A stretch of 64,000 nt of DNA, from positions 16,245,450 to 16,309,449 of the forward strand of contig CM074187.1 in assembly GCA_037179385.1 (NCBI GenBank), written 5' to 3'. Every line of letters starts with the position of its first letter. Position 1 is the stretch's first letter. Both the position numbers and the translations under genes were made by a program. This document shows, one piece after another, positions 45,963-57,100 of the stretch. Below the pieces are notes generated by a model. It was not told the origin of the DNA, did no database searches, and worked only from the letters and a program-made list of their open reading frames with translations. Source of the DNA: Holothuria scabra. Lineage: Eukaryota; Echinodermata; Holothuroidea; Aspidochirotida; Holothuriidae.

Positions 45963-47219
45963 TACGGAGCTCCTAAAGTGCCAGTCTGCATGTCATGATG
46001 GTGAGATAATTTATCTGACCAAGTTATCATCTTTTCCCTAAGAAGTCGACATGGTGAGATTATTTATGTTACCATGTCGGCATCCTAATTTAGGAAGTCG
46101 GCATGGTGAGATAAGTTATGACACCATGTCGACATATTTTGCTTAGGAAGTCGACATGGTGAAATAATTTATCTTACCATGTCAACATCCAAATTTAGGA
46201 AGTCGACATGGTGATATAATTTATGTTGCCATGTCAACATCCTAATTTAGGAAGTCGGAATGGTGAGATAATTTATGACACCATATCGACATCTTTTGCT
46301 TAGGAAGTCGACATGGGGAGATAATTTATGTCACCATGTTGACATCTTTTGCTCAGGAAGTCGACATGGTGGGATAATTTCAACTATATATGTCTATGTA
46401 TAGCCAGTTGCCCCAGGCGCGGATCCAGACATTCCAAAAGGGGGGCAGCTGACTTAAGAGAAAGCATCGAAGTGAGTGAGTTGCACTGCTTATTTCCCGT
46501 ATGTTTTATTGTTGATCTGGCCGTAAAAGCCCCCCTCCCCCTGGAGCCACGTCTGGGCTGTCCGCATGCCAGAGTGCATTTAGTGCACTATATATACATG
46601 TGCGCGCATTGTCATTGTATGATGTCCGTGTATGCATCACAGTCATGTATACTGTACGTATATACGCACACCTACGGATTGCTTTGCCTTGTATATGCAC
46701 ACTTACAGAAAATCCCGGCGTACGATCACGAAATGCACCCTGGCTAACATGCAGCATGCAGTGTCGGACACTGAGTGCATATACATAGACGTACTTAGTT
46801 GAAATTATCTCACCATGTCGACTTCCTAAGCAAAGGATGTCGACATGGTGTCATAAATTATATCACCATGTCGACTTCCTGAATTAGGATGTTGACATGG
46901 TAACATAAATTATCTCACCATGTCGACTTCCTAAATTAGAATGTTGACATGGTAACATAAATTATCTCACCATGTCGACTTCCTAAATTAGGATGTTGAT
47001 ATGGTTACATAAATTATCTCACCATGCCGACTTCCTAAGCACAGGATGTAGACATGACAAGATGAATTATCTCAACATGTCGACTTCCTAAGCAACGGAT
47101 GTCGACATGGTAAGATAAATTATTTAAACATGTCGACTTCTTAAGGAAAAGATGACAACTTGGTCAGATAAATTATCTCACCATCATGACATGCAGACTG
47201 GCACTTTAGGAGCTCCGTA
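45963..47219. mobile_element. Foldback (TU/FB-like) element with tandem-repeat arms, 1257 bp
   Basis: Outer ends TACGGAGCTCCTAAAGTGCC and its inverse GGCACTTTAGGAGCTCCGTA. Flanked by a 5-bp direct repeat GTGTT (45958-45962 and 47220-47224). Each arm (45963-46410 and 46772-47219, about 448 bp) is mostly a tandem array of a 52-53-bp unit: units start near 46042, 46096, 46148, 46199, 46251, 46304 and 46357 on the left, mirrored on the right. Each unit is itself partly palindromic (GTCGACATGGTGAGATAA ... CCATGTCGAC). The 360-bp centre has no coding motif. Long inverted repeats built of short tandem units are the hallmark of foldback elements known from sea urchin (TU) and fly (FB). Confidence 0.88.
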
Positions 47220-47394
47220 GTGTTAGAGGGATTTCTCTCTGTTCATACTTTCATCCACTGAAGTGCAGCACGTTGTTACTGTACCATTGGTGCAATTGGC
47301 AAGGTATTTCACTTATTTTGATGTTGCTGACCATTTGGGATTCAGAAATTCTCTCGTTTTCAGCGTAGGGGCGTTTGCTGGGCAAGAACATTAA

Positions 47395-47646
47395 AGGGCC
47401 AATCCTCTCATCCCAGCCTACAGTTCTGGTAGGGGTTTACCGAAATTCTCAATTGGCTCAGCTACCAAAGCTAATATTACACAGCGTAAACTCTGTTGAG
47501 AGTGTTTGATTATGTACGTTGAGCCTTTCTACACTAACCTTGAAGTAGTAAACTGAGACTGTGTCGAGATAAGGATGAAATGTGGTAGGGGCTTAATGAA
47601 GAAGGTTAGGAGAATTGGTATTGTTTGGGGTGAGAGAAATGAGCCT
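47395..47646. mobile_element. MITE family A, 252 bp
   Basis: Bounded by TTAA (47391-47394 and 47647-47650). Ends AGGGCCAATCCTCTCATCCC and GGGGTGAGAGAAATGAGCCT. About 45 bp shorter than the two 297-bp copies through internal deletion. Confidence 0.85.
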
Positions 47647-48049
47647 TTAAATGCAGTGTAACGTGTAAAAGATCAGTAATGACCAAAGTTTGGTGAAAAA
47701 CGTCATTATTTGAAAGCATGCGAGGATGAACCTTATGTACAGGCTTAGGATTACCATATTTATTTTCTGAAAAGGAGGACAGGGATCACTGGTCTGGGAG
47801 AGGGTCTAAGGGGTGCCCCCTACCCTTTGTAACTTCTTTATTGTCAGAGGTTCCTACATGCAAAATGAATATTCTGCAATTTTAAAGATTCATACCTGGA
47901 TTGCAAACTACTAAAAGGGAGGATGTCCGGGTAAATTCCGAAATTCTGTTGTTTGGTAACCTTACACAAGCTCGAGCTGTTGGATTGGTTTTTTAGATAT
48001 TTTTTATGCCTCAACAAACCTTCTGGTTTTAGTATTGGCACCCATTCTT

Positions 48050-48190
48050 TTTCTTCCAGCTGTAGGGCACTAGACTGTTTCAATACCCCATTGCGTTTGT
48101 GGAACATAACACACAATTGCAGTATGTTCCATTTTCAAAGACTTGGGTATGACTCAATCTGGAAACACCCCTGGCCTCCACATGGAAGAG
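48050..48190 (-). repeat. SINE copy (tRNA-Glu-like family), old and partial
   Basis: The minus strand reads AGTCATACCCAAGTCTTTGA, AAATGGAACATACTGCAATT and CAAACGCAATGGGGTA, aligning in order with the body of the 56825-57060 copy. It overlaps a 90-codon minus-strand ORF (48116-47844) whose protein I do not recognise. Confidence 0.5.
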
Positions 48191-48330
48191 GGTGCTCTTT
48201 CACTTAAATACCAAAGATATTATAAACATAGATACCAAACTTGCAATGGCGCGGTGACTCCTCACGAAGGCCGAATCGGAGGTGGGGAAACGCTGATCAC
48301 TGGTCAGTCGTTTGGGGGACAACAAGCAAA

Positions 48331-49099
48331 TTGATATCTTCCGGTAGTATATATACGTGTGGTTTTAAACCATTGCCATTCTTGCAAACAATTCTTCAAT
48401 AAATTCACTTACATGAAACAGTTTTAGGCTTCTTCAAGGCTTTCTTCTTCAGAAGATTTGAACATTAACGCACAACGCCTGGTTTGAAGCTCATTGACTT
48501 ACTGATTGGTCAGTTTCTATGGTATCTCCGCAAGCGCATATCTTTGCACGTGCTTACATTCTTACGCGCTTATAACACAAAATCAACTACTGTGTTCTTT
48601 TTCCAAACACGCAGAAGTACGCATCAGTTACACCAGACTGCACACGAAGAAATGCATTGTGCACGTACAGAACTTGCTTTGAAAATGAACGCACCACTGC
48701 CATTTCATCACAATGCAATTTTTTGTTACGCATACGTGATTGTGCACACAGATAACCGAACAGAACTGTGCACATGTCAAATGAACACTTCCGCCCCTCC
48801 GAATGAGCCAGCGTGAGGAGTCAGCACGTCTAAAAGTGTAGGGATAGGAGTTTGGTAACTACGTTTATAATATTTTTGTTAAATACTAGCTCTTTGAGTG
48901 CAATGGAATCAAACAACACAGTTCTGTTATTTGTCTCAATCAGGCTCTACATTCTATAATCTAGTTGCAGTTTGTATCAAACTATGAAGTCATAACCTTT
49001 CTTGTCTCAGCTGAATCATCCGGAAGATACTTAGATCTACACTATGCAATGTTTAGAATAGAAACCATTACAAAGGCAATAAAAAAACAGTAAAAACCA
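48331..49099. other. Spacer beyond the BZW gene, no feature seen
   Basis: AT-rich with a somewhat CpG-richer patch at 48500-48840. A 110-codon plus-strand ORF at 48484-48816 has no recognised motif. Confidence 0.4.
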
Positions 49100-51131
49100 C
49101 AAAATCCCAATATATTTTTATTTCCATTATTATTGATTTAAATTGCTTTTCAATAAAGGACAAATTGACATTAAAACGCTATTCTTGAGACTCACTGACA
49201 ACACCTTACAAAAGGATTGTCAAATTTGATATCAAGATATGAGGTACTTACATAAAGATGACATTATCAACAAACTTGATTTGACAAAAAAGACGATTGT
49301 AAAACTAAAAACTACTTAGGGGTTTTCATAAAAAAGTAAACAATGAAAAATGCACCATCTTCCCTTAAAAACAGAATGATACAATAACACAAAAAGGCTA
49401 ACATAAAGTTAAGACAAGTTCGACTTGATACGAGGATGACAAAATGGTTAAACCTTGTTGTATTTCCTGATCACGTTTAAGGTTCCATGCCCATAAAAAA
49501 ATTAAGACTAGACTTTATGTCTTTCTTTTTTTTTTCATTTAAAACATTTACCTTTCTACTGCACATTCATTCTAGCTTGAAAGTCACACTAAGTCACTGT
49601 TAACATTTTTTTCAGAAATGTTTTATGACTTAAAACAAACAAATTCCCAGTATTTGATCTGTGTAATAATTATGTATCACCTCCCATATAATAAGAAATG
49701 CATGATACTGCTGGGTATGGATAAGAGTCTTAAATAAGTTGTGAAATTCACGATCACCAAAACAGAATTAATTTCTTGGTTAATGAAACAGTTTAAAAAC
49801 TCTCAAACAGCAAATTTGAATAGGAGATTGATAGTAAAACATATGCGAGACTTCTGATCCTTCTTACAGTTTTAGGTGAAGGAATTAACTACATGTACCA
49901 ACTTAACAACCAGAACAAGTCATACAGACCGCAATGGCTGTATTAAGAGGAAGTTGATTACAGCTTTTTGCACGAAATGAATGACTCCTTCACAGCCAGC
50001 AACTATACAGGACGATGTTCATCTATCAAAATGACACAAACCACCCTTTAAAAGAAATGACCCAAATTGTACTTGCTATCTTCTTTTGTTTTTATCTTGT
50101 AATTATTTTTGAAGGACTCATTCGGATGGATTATTTACCCCTTGGAGCACTTAAAAATACCATTCCCTTTTTCAATGAAAGGTCAAAAAGAGTATCTTTC
50201 CTTTTAACAACATCCAAATAACCATGACTATAGGGGTAGTCATGTCACAACATCATATTTTTTTGTGGAAGTCATGTCACAATATCACAATGTCATACTT
50301 GTTTTGGTAAGTCAAGTCACAATATCACAATGTCATATTTGTTTTGGTAGTTGCATCACAATATCACAATGTCACACTCATTTTGGTTAAGTCAAGTCAC
50401 AATATCACAATGTCATATTTGTTTTTGGTAGTCCTGTCACAATATCACACTGTCATACTTGTTTTGGTAAGTCAAGTCACAATATCACAATGTCATATTT
50501 GTATTGGGTAGTCCTGTCACAATATCACATTGTCATATTTGTTTTGGTAAGTCAAGTCACAATATCACAATGTCATATTTGTTTTTGGTAGTCCTAGCAC
50601 AATATCACATTGTCACATTTGTTTTGGTGAATCTATCACATGTTCATATTTGTATTGGATAGTCACCACGATATAATACAAGGCTTGGTTTATAGTTGTG
50701 TAACAACATCACAATAAATTATTTGTTATAGGTAATCATCACAATATCACAATGTGGTTTTTGTTTGTGGTAGTCATACAACATAATGGACAATTTTTAG
50801 CATTTGAGGAGTCACAAAAGGTGTGCAAGGTTGCTAGATGCACTACATAATATATACAAGGCTAATCTAAGGCCTCCATGTTAATCACCTGATACCACTA
50901 CAAACTATTGATGCATTTCATTATTTACTGAGGTATCATTAAAAGGAACAACAGCAAGGAAACCAGAAGGCTTATCAACCTCCAAATTTATAACAAAGAG
51001 CAAAGCTATGGGAGAAATAAAGCTGAAATTGCATTATTCAAACGTAACTGATTCCAAACAAAAAACTAAAAAAAAAAACAGAAAAGGAAAAAGGTGATGT
51101 TTGATGCAAATGAAGTCTGAGAAGTATCCTC
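49100..51131 (-). other. 3' UTR of the BZW homologue
   Basis: The stretch after the BZW stop has no coding signal on the minus strand. The best poly(A) signal seen is AATAAA on the minus strand at 49122-49117, which would give a 3' UTR of about 2.0 kb. It holds a 40-bp minisatellite (separate entry). The 3' end is inferred from the hexamer only. Confidence 0.45.
50240..50790. repeat. 40-bp minisatellite in the BZW 3' UTR
   Basis: The core TCACAATATCACAATGTCAT recurs with a 40-bp period: the string AATATCAC begins at 50281, 50321, 50360, 50401, 50441, 50481, 50521, 50561 and 50601. More degenerate copies run to about 50790. Alternate units carry GTCAAGTCAC or GTCCTGTCAC before the core, which suggests an 80-bp higher-order unit. 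Confidence 0.9.
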
Positions 51132-54100
51132 TCAATCTTCCTCTTCCGACTCCGATTCTATAAAGAGAAAAAACAATGTTGGTTATACTAATGTTAGATG
51201 GTATACCAGTATGGTAACACTAATCTAATGTTAGATGGTATACCAGTATGGTAACACTAATCTAATGTTAGATGGTATACCAGTATTGCAACACTAATCT
51301 AATGTGAGATGGTATACCAGTATGGTAACACTAATCTAATGTGAGATGGTATACCAGTATGATAACACTAATCTAATGTGAGATGGTATACCAGTATGGT
51401 AACACTAATCTAATGTTAGATGGTATACCAGTATTGTAACACTAATCACAAGGTACCAAAGAGAACATTACCCAACTGTGCTTTGATACTTCTACATAAA
51501 GTGTACCTCAAGTCAAAAAATTAAAAAATATATATACTGAACAGTGTGAATTCTAACACTCCAACTCTATCTTCATAAAGCATTCTTCAGCCAAGATAAA
51601 AAAGGTAGAAGTTCATGCACTCAAATCAAAATGGTATACTGCCAAATAATATGTGATGTCACTCTTGTAATACTCAAATTACGATATATTTATTTTTCTG
51701 AAAGTGACTGCACCTTTTTATCAAGCTGTGAAAGCATGCTAACTCTTGTGGGGTGATGTAATAAAGTGAGCCCTCTCTGTACAACATACTATTGCAATCA
51801 AACAGGAAGTGTTCAGGGTCATGAAAACATCATTTAATTTTAAAGGGAACCAAAGAAGGGAATGTGAGTTGTACAACAAGAAAAACCCAAATCATTTTGC
51901 AATCTACTAACTTGTTTTAAGGAATAAATTTCAATATTTCATACCTCTGCTCAAGAATGTCCTATGAAGACGGGAGTTGGACGGTTAGAATTCATTTTTC
52001 ATGCTGTTTTATATATCTTTTATAATATTTTGACTTAAGGTACACTGTAAGCACTGTAGCTGAATGAAATATTTCTGAAATTCAAACATAATTATTTGAT
52101 AACTGCCTTGTTTTTTTGAGCATTAAAATATAAACAGGTATTGTTGGTTTGATTAACCATTTGCACAATTCAAGTCAAAGTCACAAATCTCACCTAGGAA
52201 TTTCCCAATGGCTAATTTTACAAAATTTGTACTTCCCACGATTATCATGCAACTTGCTTCTGACATTTTGTACAATATTAAAAAAATTACTACTTTTCAG
52301 CATATGCTTTTATATTGTGTACTTTTAGAAGTTGCTATGCATTGATCTTATTTACTCTGTACACGATGACACATGGCATCATATCATTGAGATAATTGTG
52401 GCAAGCTGACAAAGAATCATAGCATTACAGGTTTAGACATGAACCTTTGGTTATACTGGTGAAATCCTTGCCTGTAGTTATGTCTTTACCCAATAAAATT
52501 TACTTTGCTGGAGACTACAACGTCAAGTTTAAATTACAATTCTGTAGGAGGAGTACGAAATTGACAAAGACAATGACAAGTTTCAAACTATAGACGAATC
52601 TGATTAGTGCTTGTTTTTAGTAACTGTAGGCAGCCATTTGAGAGGTCCATCAACCTTTAATCCTCTTCACTTATTGTCCACGTGAATTTCAAATCCTCAT
52701 GTTCAGTGAAGTTGAAAAAATCAAGATACACTTCAGTGTACAACCATCCATGGAACAGGTAAGGAAGGAAATTTAAAGATTCAAGGTGATGGACCCCAGT
52801 AATGGCTGACAAAAATCAGACCATCACAATCTGTCCAAATTTGTCTATGACGACAATATACTCATTCATTTACCTTCTTCAGCATTTTCCAACCACTCTA
52901 CAAATTTCTTCATTTGCTCCAAAAAGACACTCTTGCCCTTCGCTGAGTGGGCCTCCTTGTACCACTTAATGATCACCTCTTCAGATAACACATCAGCTGT
53001 TCAAGTGAAGAGAAAAGGAGTTGATTTGTGACTTCAATGAAATTTTAAAGCTCAGTTTCAAACAAACTGGTCTCCTAAGTCTGGCTGGCCATGGCCTTTT
53101 TCTCAGTTGCAGTTCACTGGCTTGTTTTCCGTACTCCATTGCTTATACTGAAAACCAAGCACTACAGCAGTAGGTTCCATTTTTAAATTTGACCCCATCC
53201 GGAAATTCCAAATGCAGGTGGATTGCTCTTACCACTTGACCATGCAGTTGGTCTAAAAGGGAGTAGCTGCATAATGTCCAATATTGTGTGTTGTCAGGGG
53301 TTTAAAAGTGGAATTTAAGTCTGATGCGGGGAAAGGGGTTATTTCCATACATAACAAAATTATATGTGTTAATTCTATTTTGAACAGAAAAACTTTAATT
53401 TTCCAAGTGACACATAAGCCACAACCCCAAGAGGTTTTTATTTTATAACATGCCCTCCAAGCTCAGTACCAAAGAACACAAAACAGGCCTTGAATTTTTA
53501 GGCATGCAAGTGTGAACTCACACCATCAATCACCTCAAATCACTGTGAAGAGTGTGATTTCTTGCACACCTAGCTGAAGATTTGGAGTTCATACAAATCT
53601 ATTGAACTTACATAAAACAGCTCACAAACCAGTCTCCTTAATTTTCTAAGAAGTGTGATTTGTACCACACCTGGAGAATCTAAACCAAAAGGCCTGCACA
53701 AAATTGGCCATAATTGAAGATATGACCCAAACAGAGCACATAACAGAATCATGCGATGTGAAGCCTAAGCATGTAATTCTTACAAGTTGAATAGTTATAA
53801 TACTTCCTTTAGAATAAACACAAACACTTTAAATCAAGTTTCCATCAGCCTCATTAGATCATTGCTTCCACAAATGTGGTCAAGTAAAACTTTGTACATC
53901 ATTTGGAAACTCTATTTTTCCTAGACTCTCTACCAATACCGCACACCCACCCCTCTCTCAAAAAATCTATTACACCTCTTCAATAGACAAAAGCTAAAGT
54001 ACAATGTTCTGAAGTTAAAGCAGCTCATTCAGTTGGCTCATAAAATTCAACTAATTTATCCAAACCTGTTCAATTTTTTCCACATACCACTGGCAAATGG

Positions 54101-57100
54101 TCAAACTTAGACAATGTCCTTATCCTACTCACAAATAACTGTTTTATGGGTGAGTACTAACGTTTCAATTTGGTTTTCAAAAATTCTGACCAGACGCGCT
54201 TTCAAAGTATGCACAAAACCATTAGAAGTCAGGACACCACAAAATTTCAACATTTTACCATTTTCTGTAACTACTGTGAACCTTGACTCATTATACTACC
54301 TTTAAGTAATGTCATGTGGGAGTGACTCTTTCACACTCAAATCAAGATATGAATATTCAACTCAATGAACCACTTTAAATTGCTCAAGACTATTTCTTCT
54401 CTTGCATGCAATAAAATAATATCCATGTGTCCACTGCAGGCTACACAACATCAAATATCAGTAATACACCATCATTGACTAATCAGACTATAAACTATGT
54501 TATGAACACCCATGACTTACGCTAATATCTCTCTCCATTTTAAAAATAAAGTTTAACAAACAAAAATCTTACTTTTATAGAAGAGCAGCACCACCTTTTG
54601 AAATGACTTCATGAAGGGGATGTTTTCATAGCAATAATCCTGAAGATAAAGAAATCACTTCTTGGTTATTTTTGTCTCAATTTATCATACATGATAACTT
54701 AGATATTAGTCCATGTTGCACTTCACAATAGCTTAATTAGATGGGAAATTTACAGCTCAATTTCAAACAATTGGTTAAGTAAGCCACCCACTGCCTATTT
54801 TTTTTTTCAATTGAGGCTCCCTGGCCAATAGTAGATCTTATTAGTCAGATTTGACCAACAAAATTACGGCAGAACCCTTCAAATTTTTGTGTGTACCAAA
54901 TTTGTACACAAGAGTGTTTTAATGTGATGTCATAATTGGTTTGTCACATCCACTGTTGAGCCAGAAATCAAATGTCGTCATGGCCATCATTGGCTGTTTC
55001 TCAGCTGTGCTTACTGTATTAGAGATATGTCAAAAAGAAGGCAGGGCTTGTGACGACACGGAATACAACCTGTAGGACATGCATGTTTCCAAGTTAGAAC
55101 CATAAAATATGAAACATATTCTTGAGGTACAAAGCTCGAATGGTTCATACCATTATTTTGATAATGACGTCTCCAGGCTTAGTAGCCTCTAACACAACAA
55201 TCATTTTCATAAAAGTGTGTATATTACAAGAGTTATAGAAGTTTGGGTGAAGTAATTATTCATTACATACAAAGCAGGAAATCAATTCAGCGGTATGAGT
55301 GATACATCCACAAAACATTACCAACATGAAAATTTAATTGCAAACCGATCTGAACAATATTTCACTCTAATACAAGTTGAGCATCAAACCTCACAGATGC
55401 TAAACTGAAATGCTACCTTCCCCCACACAGTCACAGCATTTCTTAACTTCCCTTCTGTAAAAAACAATAGACCTATTTTCTGAAACAAAAGAATACTTTT
55501 CAACAGACGAAAGAAAGAAATTGTTTGGATGGCATTTCATGTAAGTAACAGGAAACACCTCATTATTTTCATGCACCCTTGAGAATCACTTTTGGGTGTT
55601 CAAAGAAGAATCCTTAACTAGAGACAGGAATTCTCTCTTTTCTTAAAGTCAAATTTCATTTTTAATGTCATTTTGCACAAACTTTTATTGAAATAGTGCC
55701 ACACCAAAACTAATTGCATTTCTAATTTTACAAAAAGAAAAACTCCTCTACACTTAAAGAGCTGCTTAAAAAAGTTCCTAGTATGCTTTTTTCATTTCTT
55801 GCCAACAGTGACCCAACTAAGGTGGTCAAAGCAGTGAAGGTTTTCTGTTCTCTCAGTAAAAAGATTCTATTTCTCACCTGGACCTTGAGCAGAAGAGTCA
55901 TCTCAGATTTTGCTTGAGTTGTAAAGGCAGCCAAAAGTTCACTGTACATCTGTTAAGGAGAATCAATCATATTTATGAGTCATGCAAATAGCAAATACAT
56001 ACATCACAAAGTTGACAACACATTAATTTTTGACATGACCATATGAAATGTATTATAGAGCCTCTGTAGACATTGAATGGAAGAACTTGGACTTGAAGAA
56101 ACAACATCATAGCCAATGACACCCCTGGCCCCCATGGTACTGCGACTTTCCAATGACAGTGGTACTAACATCAACACATAAATATTCAACAAATCTTACC
56201 TGGTTTTACCAAATCCTCACAGTACATCATGTAAAAATAATTAGTCTTCCAAAACCTTCAAACTCTCTAACCTAAACTCATCTCTTTAACCAGAGACATG
56301 AATTCAGGCATGAAACATATATCTCAACACATGAATGTGAAACCTTACAAATCAAATGGTGCTGGTTTTGAAGTCTTAGAGGTCTGATTTTCACATTTGT
56401 GGGTCCCCAACTTGCCTCAAAGTCCATCTGGCAAAAGAGCTATTAGCACTCCAATAGCTTTGTTAGTTAGATTTAACGACATACCAACATGAAAGTGTTA
56501 TATAGTGTCATACTGTTCATATACTGTTCATATACTGTTCAAATCCTCCTGTTCAGTCCCTTTTACGACAGGCAGGGAATACCATGCACATGTTTTACAA
56601 CCCCTGGCCTACAGGGGGAGCACTCAGCCCACCCATGGGCTGGTTCATGGTTGGTCTGGTCTGGGCTGGGTCTAGGATGGTGCCTTCTCACTTGCAGAGT
56701 TATTCCATGTTGCAATAGCATACATCTTCTTATTTACTTTAAATTGGCTATTTGCAACTGATTGATGCCCAGACCAACCAACAATGAACATGTCCAGAGC
56801 TGTCCTGAATTCCCCCATCCCAATGCTAGGAGGTTAGTTAGTAAGGTGGAGTTTAACGGTCCAGTTTCCAACCTATTGGAAACTGCCTTTTTGCCAGTTG
56901 TGGCTCACTGGCTTGTTTTCCCTACTCCATTGCTTATGCGGAGCATCACGCACAACAGCAGAAGGTTCCTTTCTTAGAGTCTTTGGTATGACTTGACCTG
57001 GGAAGCAAACCCGGGCCTTCCGCGTTGAGAGGCGCATGCTCTACCATTAGACCAAAACAAGCAATCTTATGCCAGACAGACCTTAAAGCAAGCTGGGAAA

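Noticed and set aside
46349..46747. Plus-strand ORF of 132 codons in the centre of the foldback element
   Set aside because: No transposase motif; composition follows the local repeats.
47844..48116. Minus-strand ORF of 90 codons (EEKEWVPILKPEGLLRHKK)
   Set aside because: Looks protein-like in part, but overlaps a SINE copy and has no exon partner. Left unassigned.
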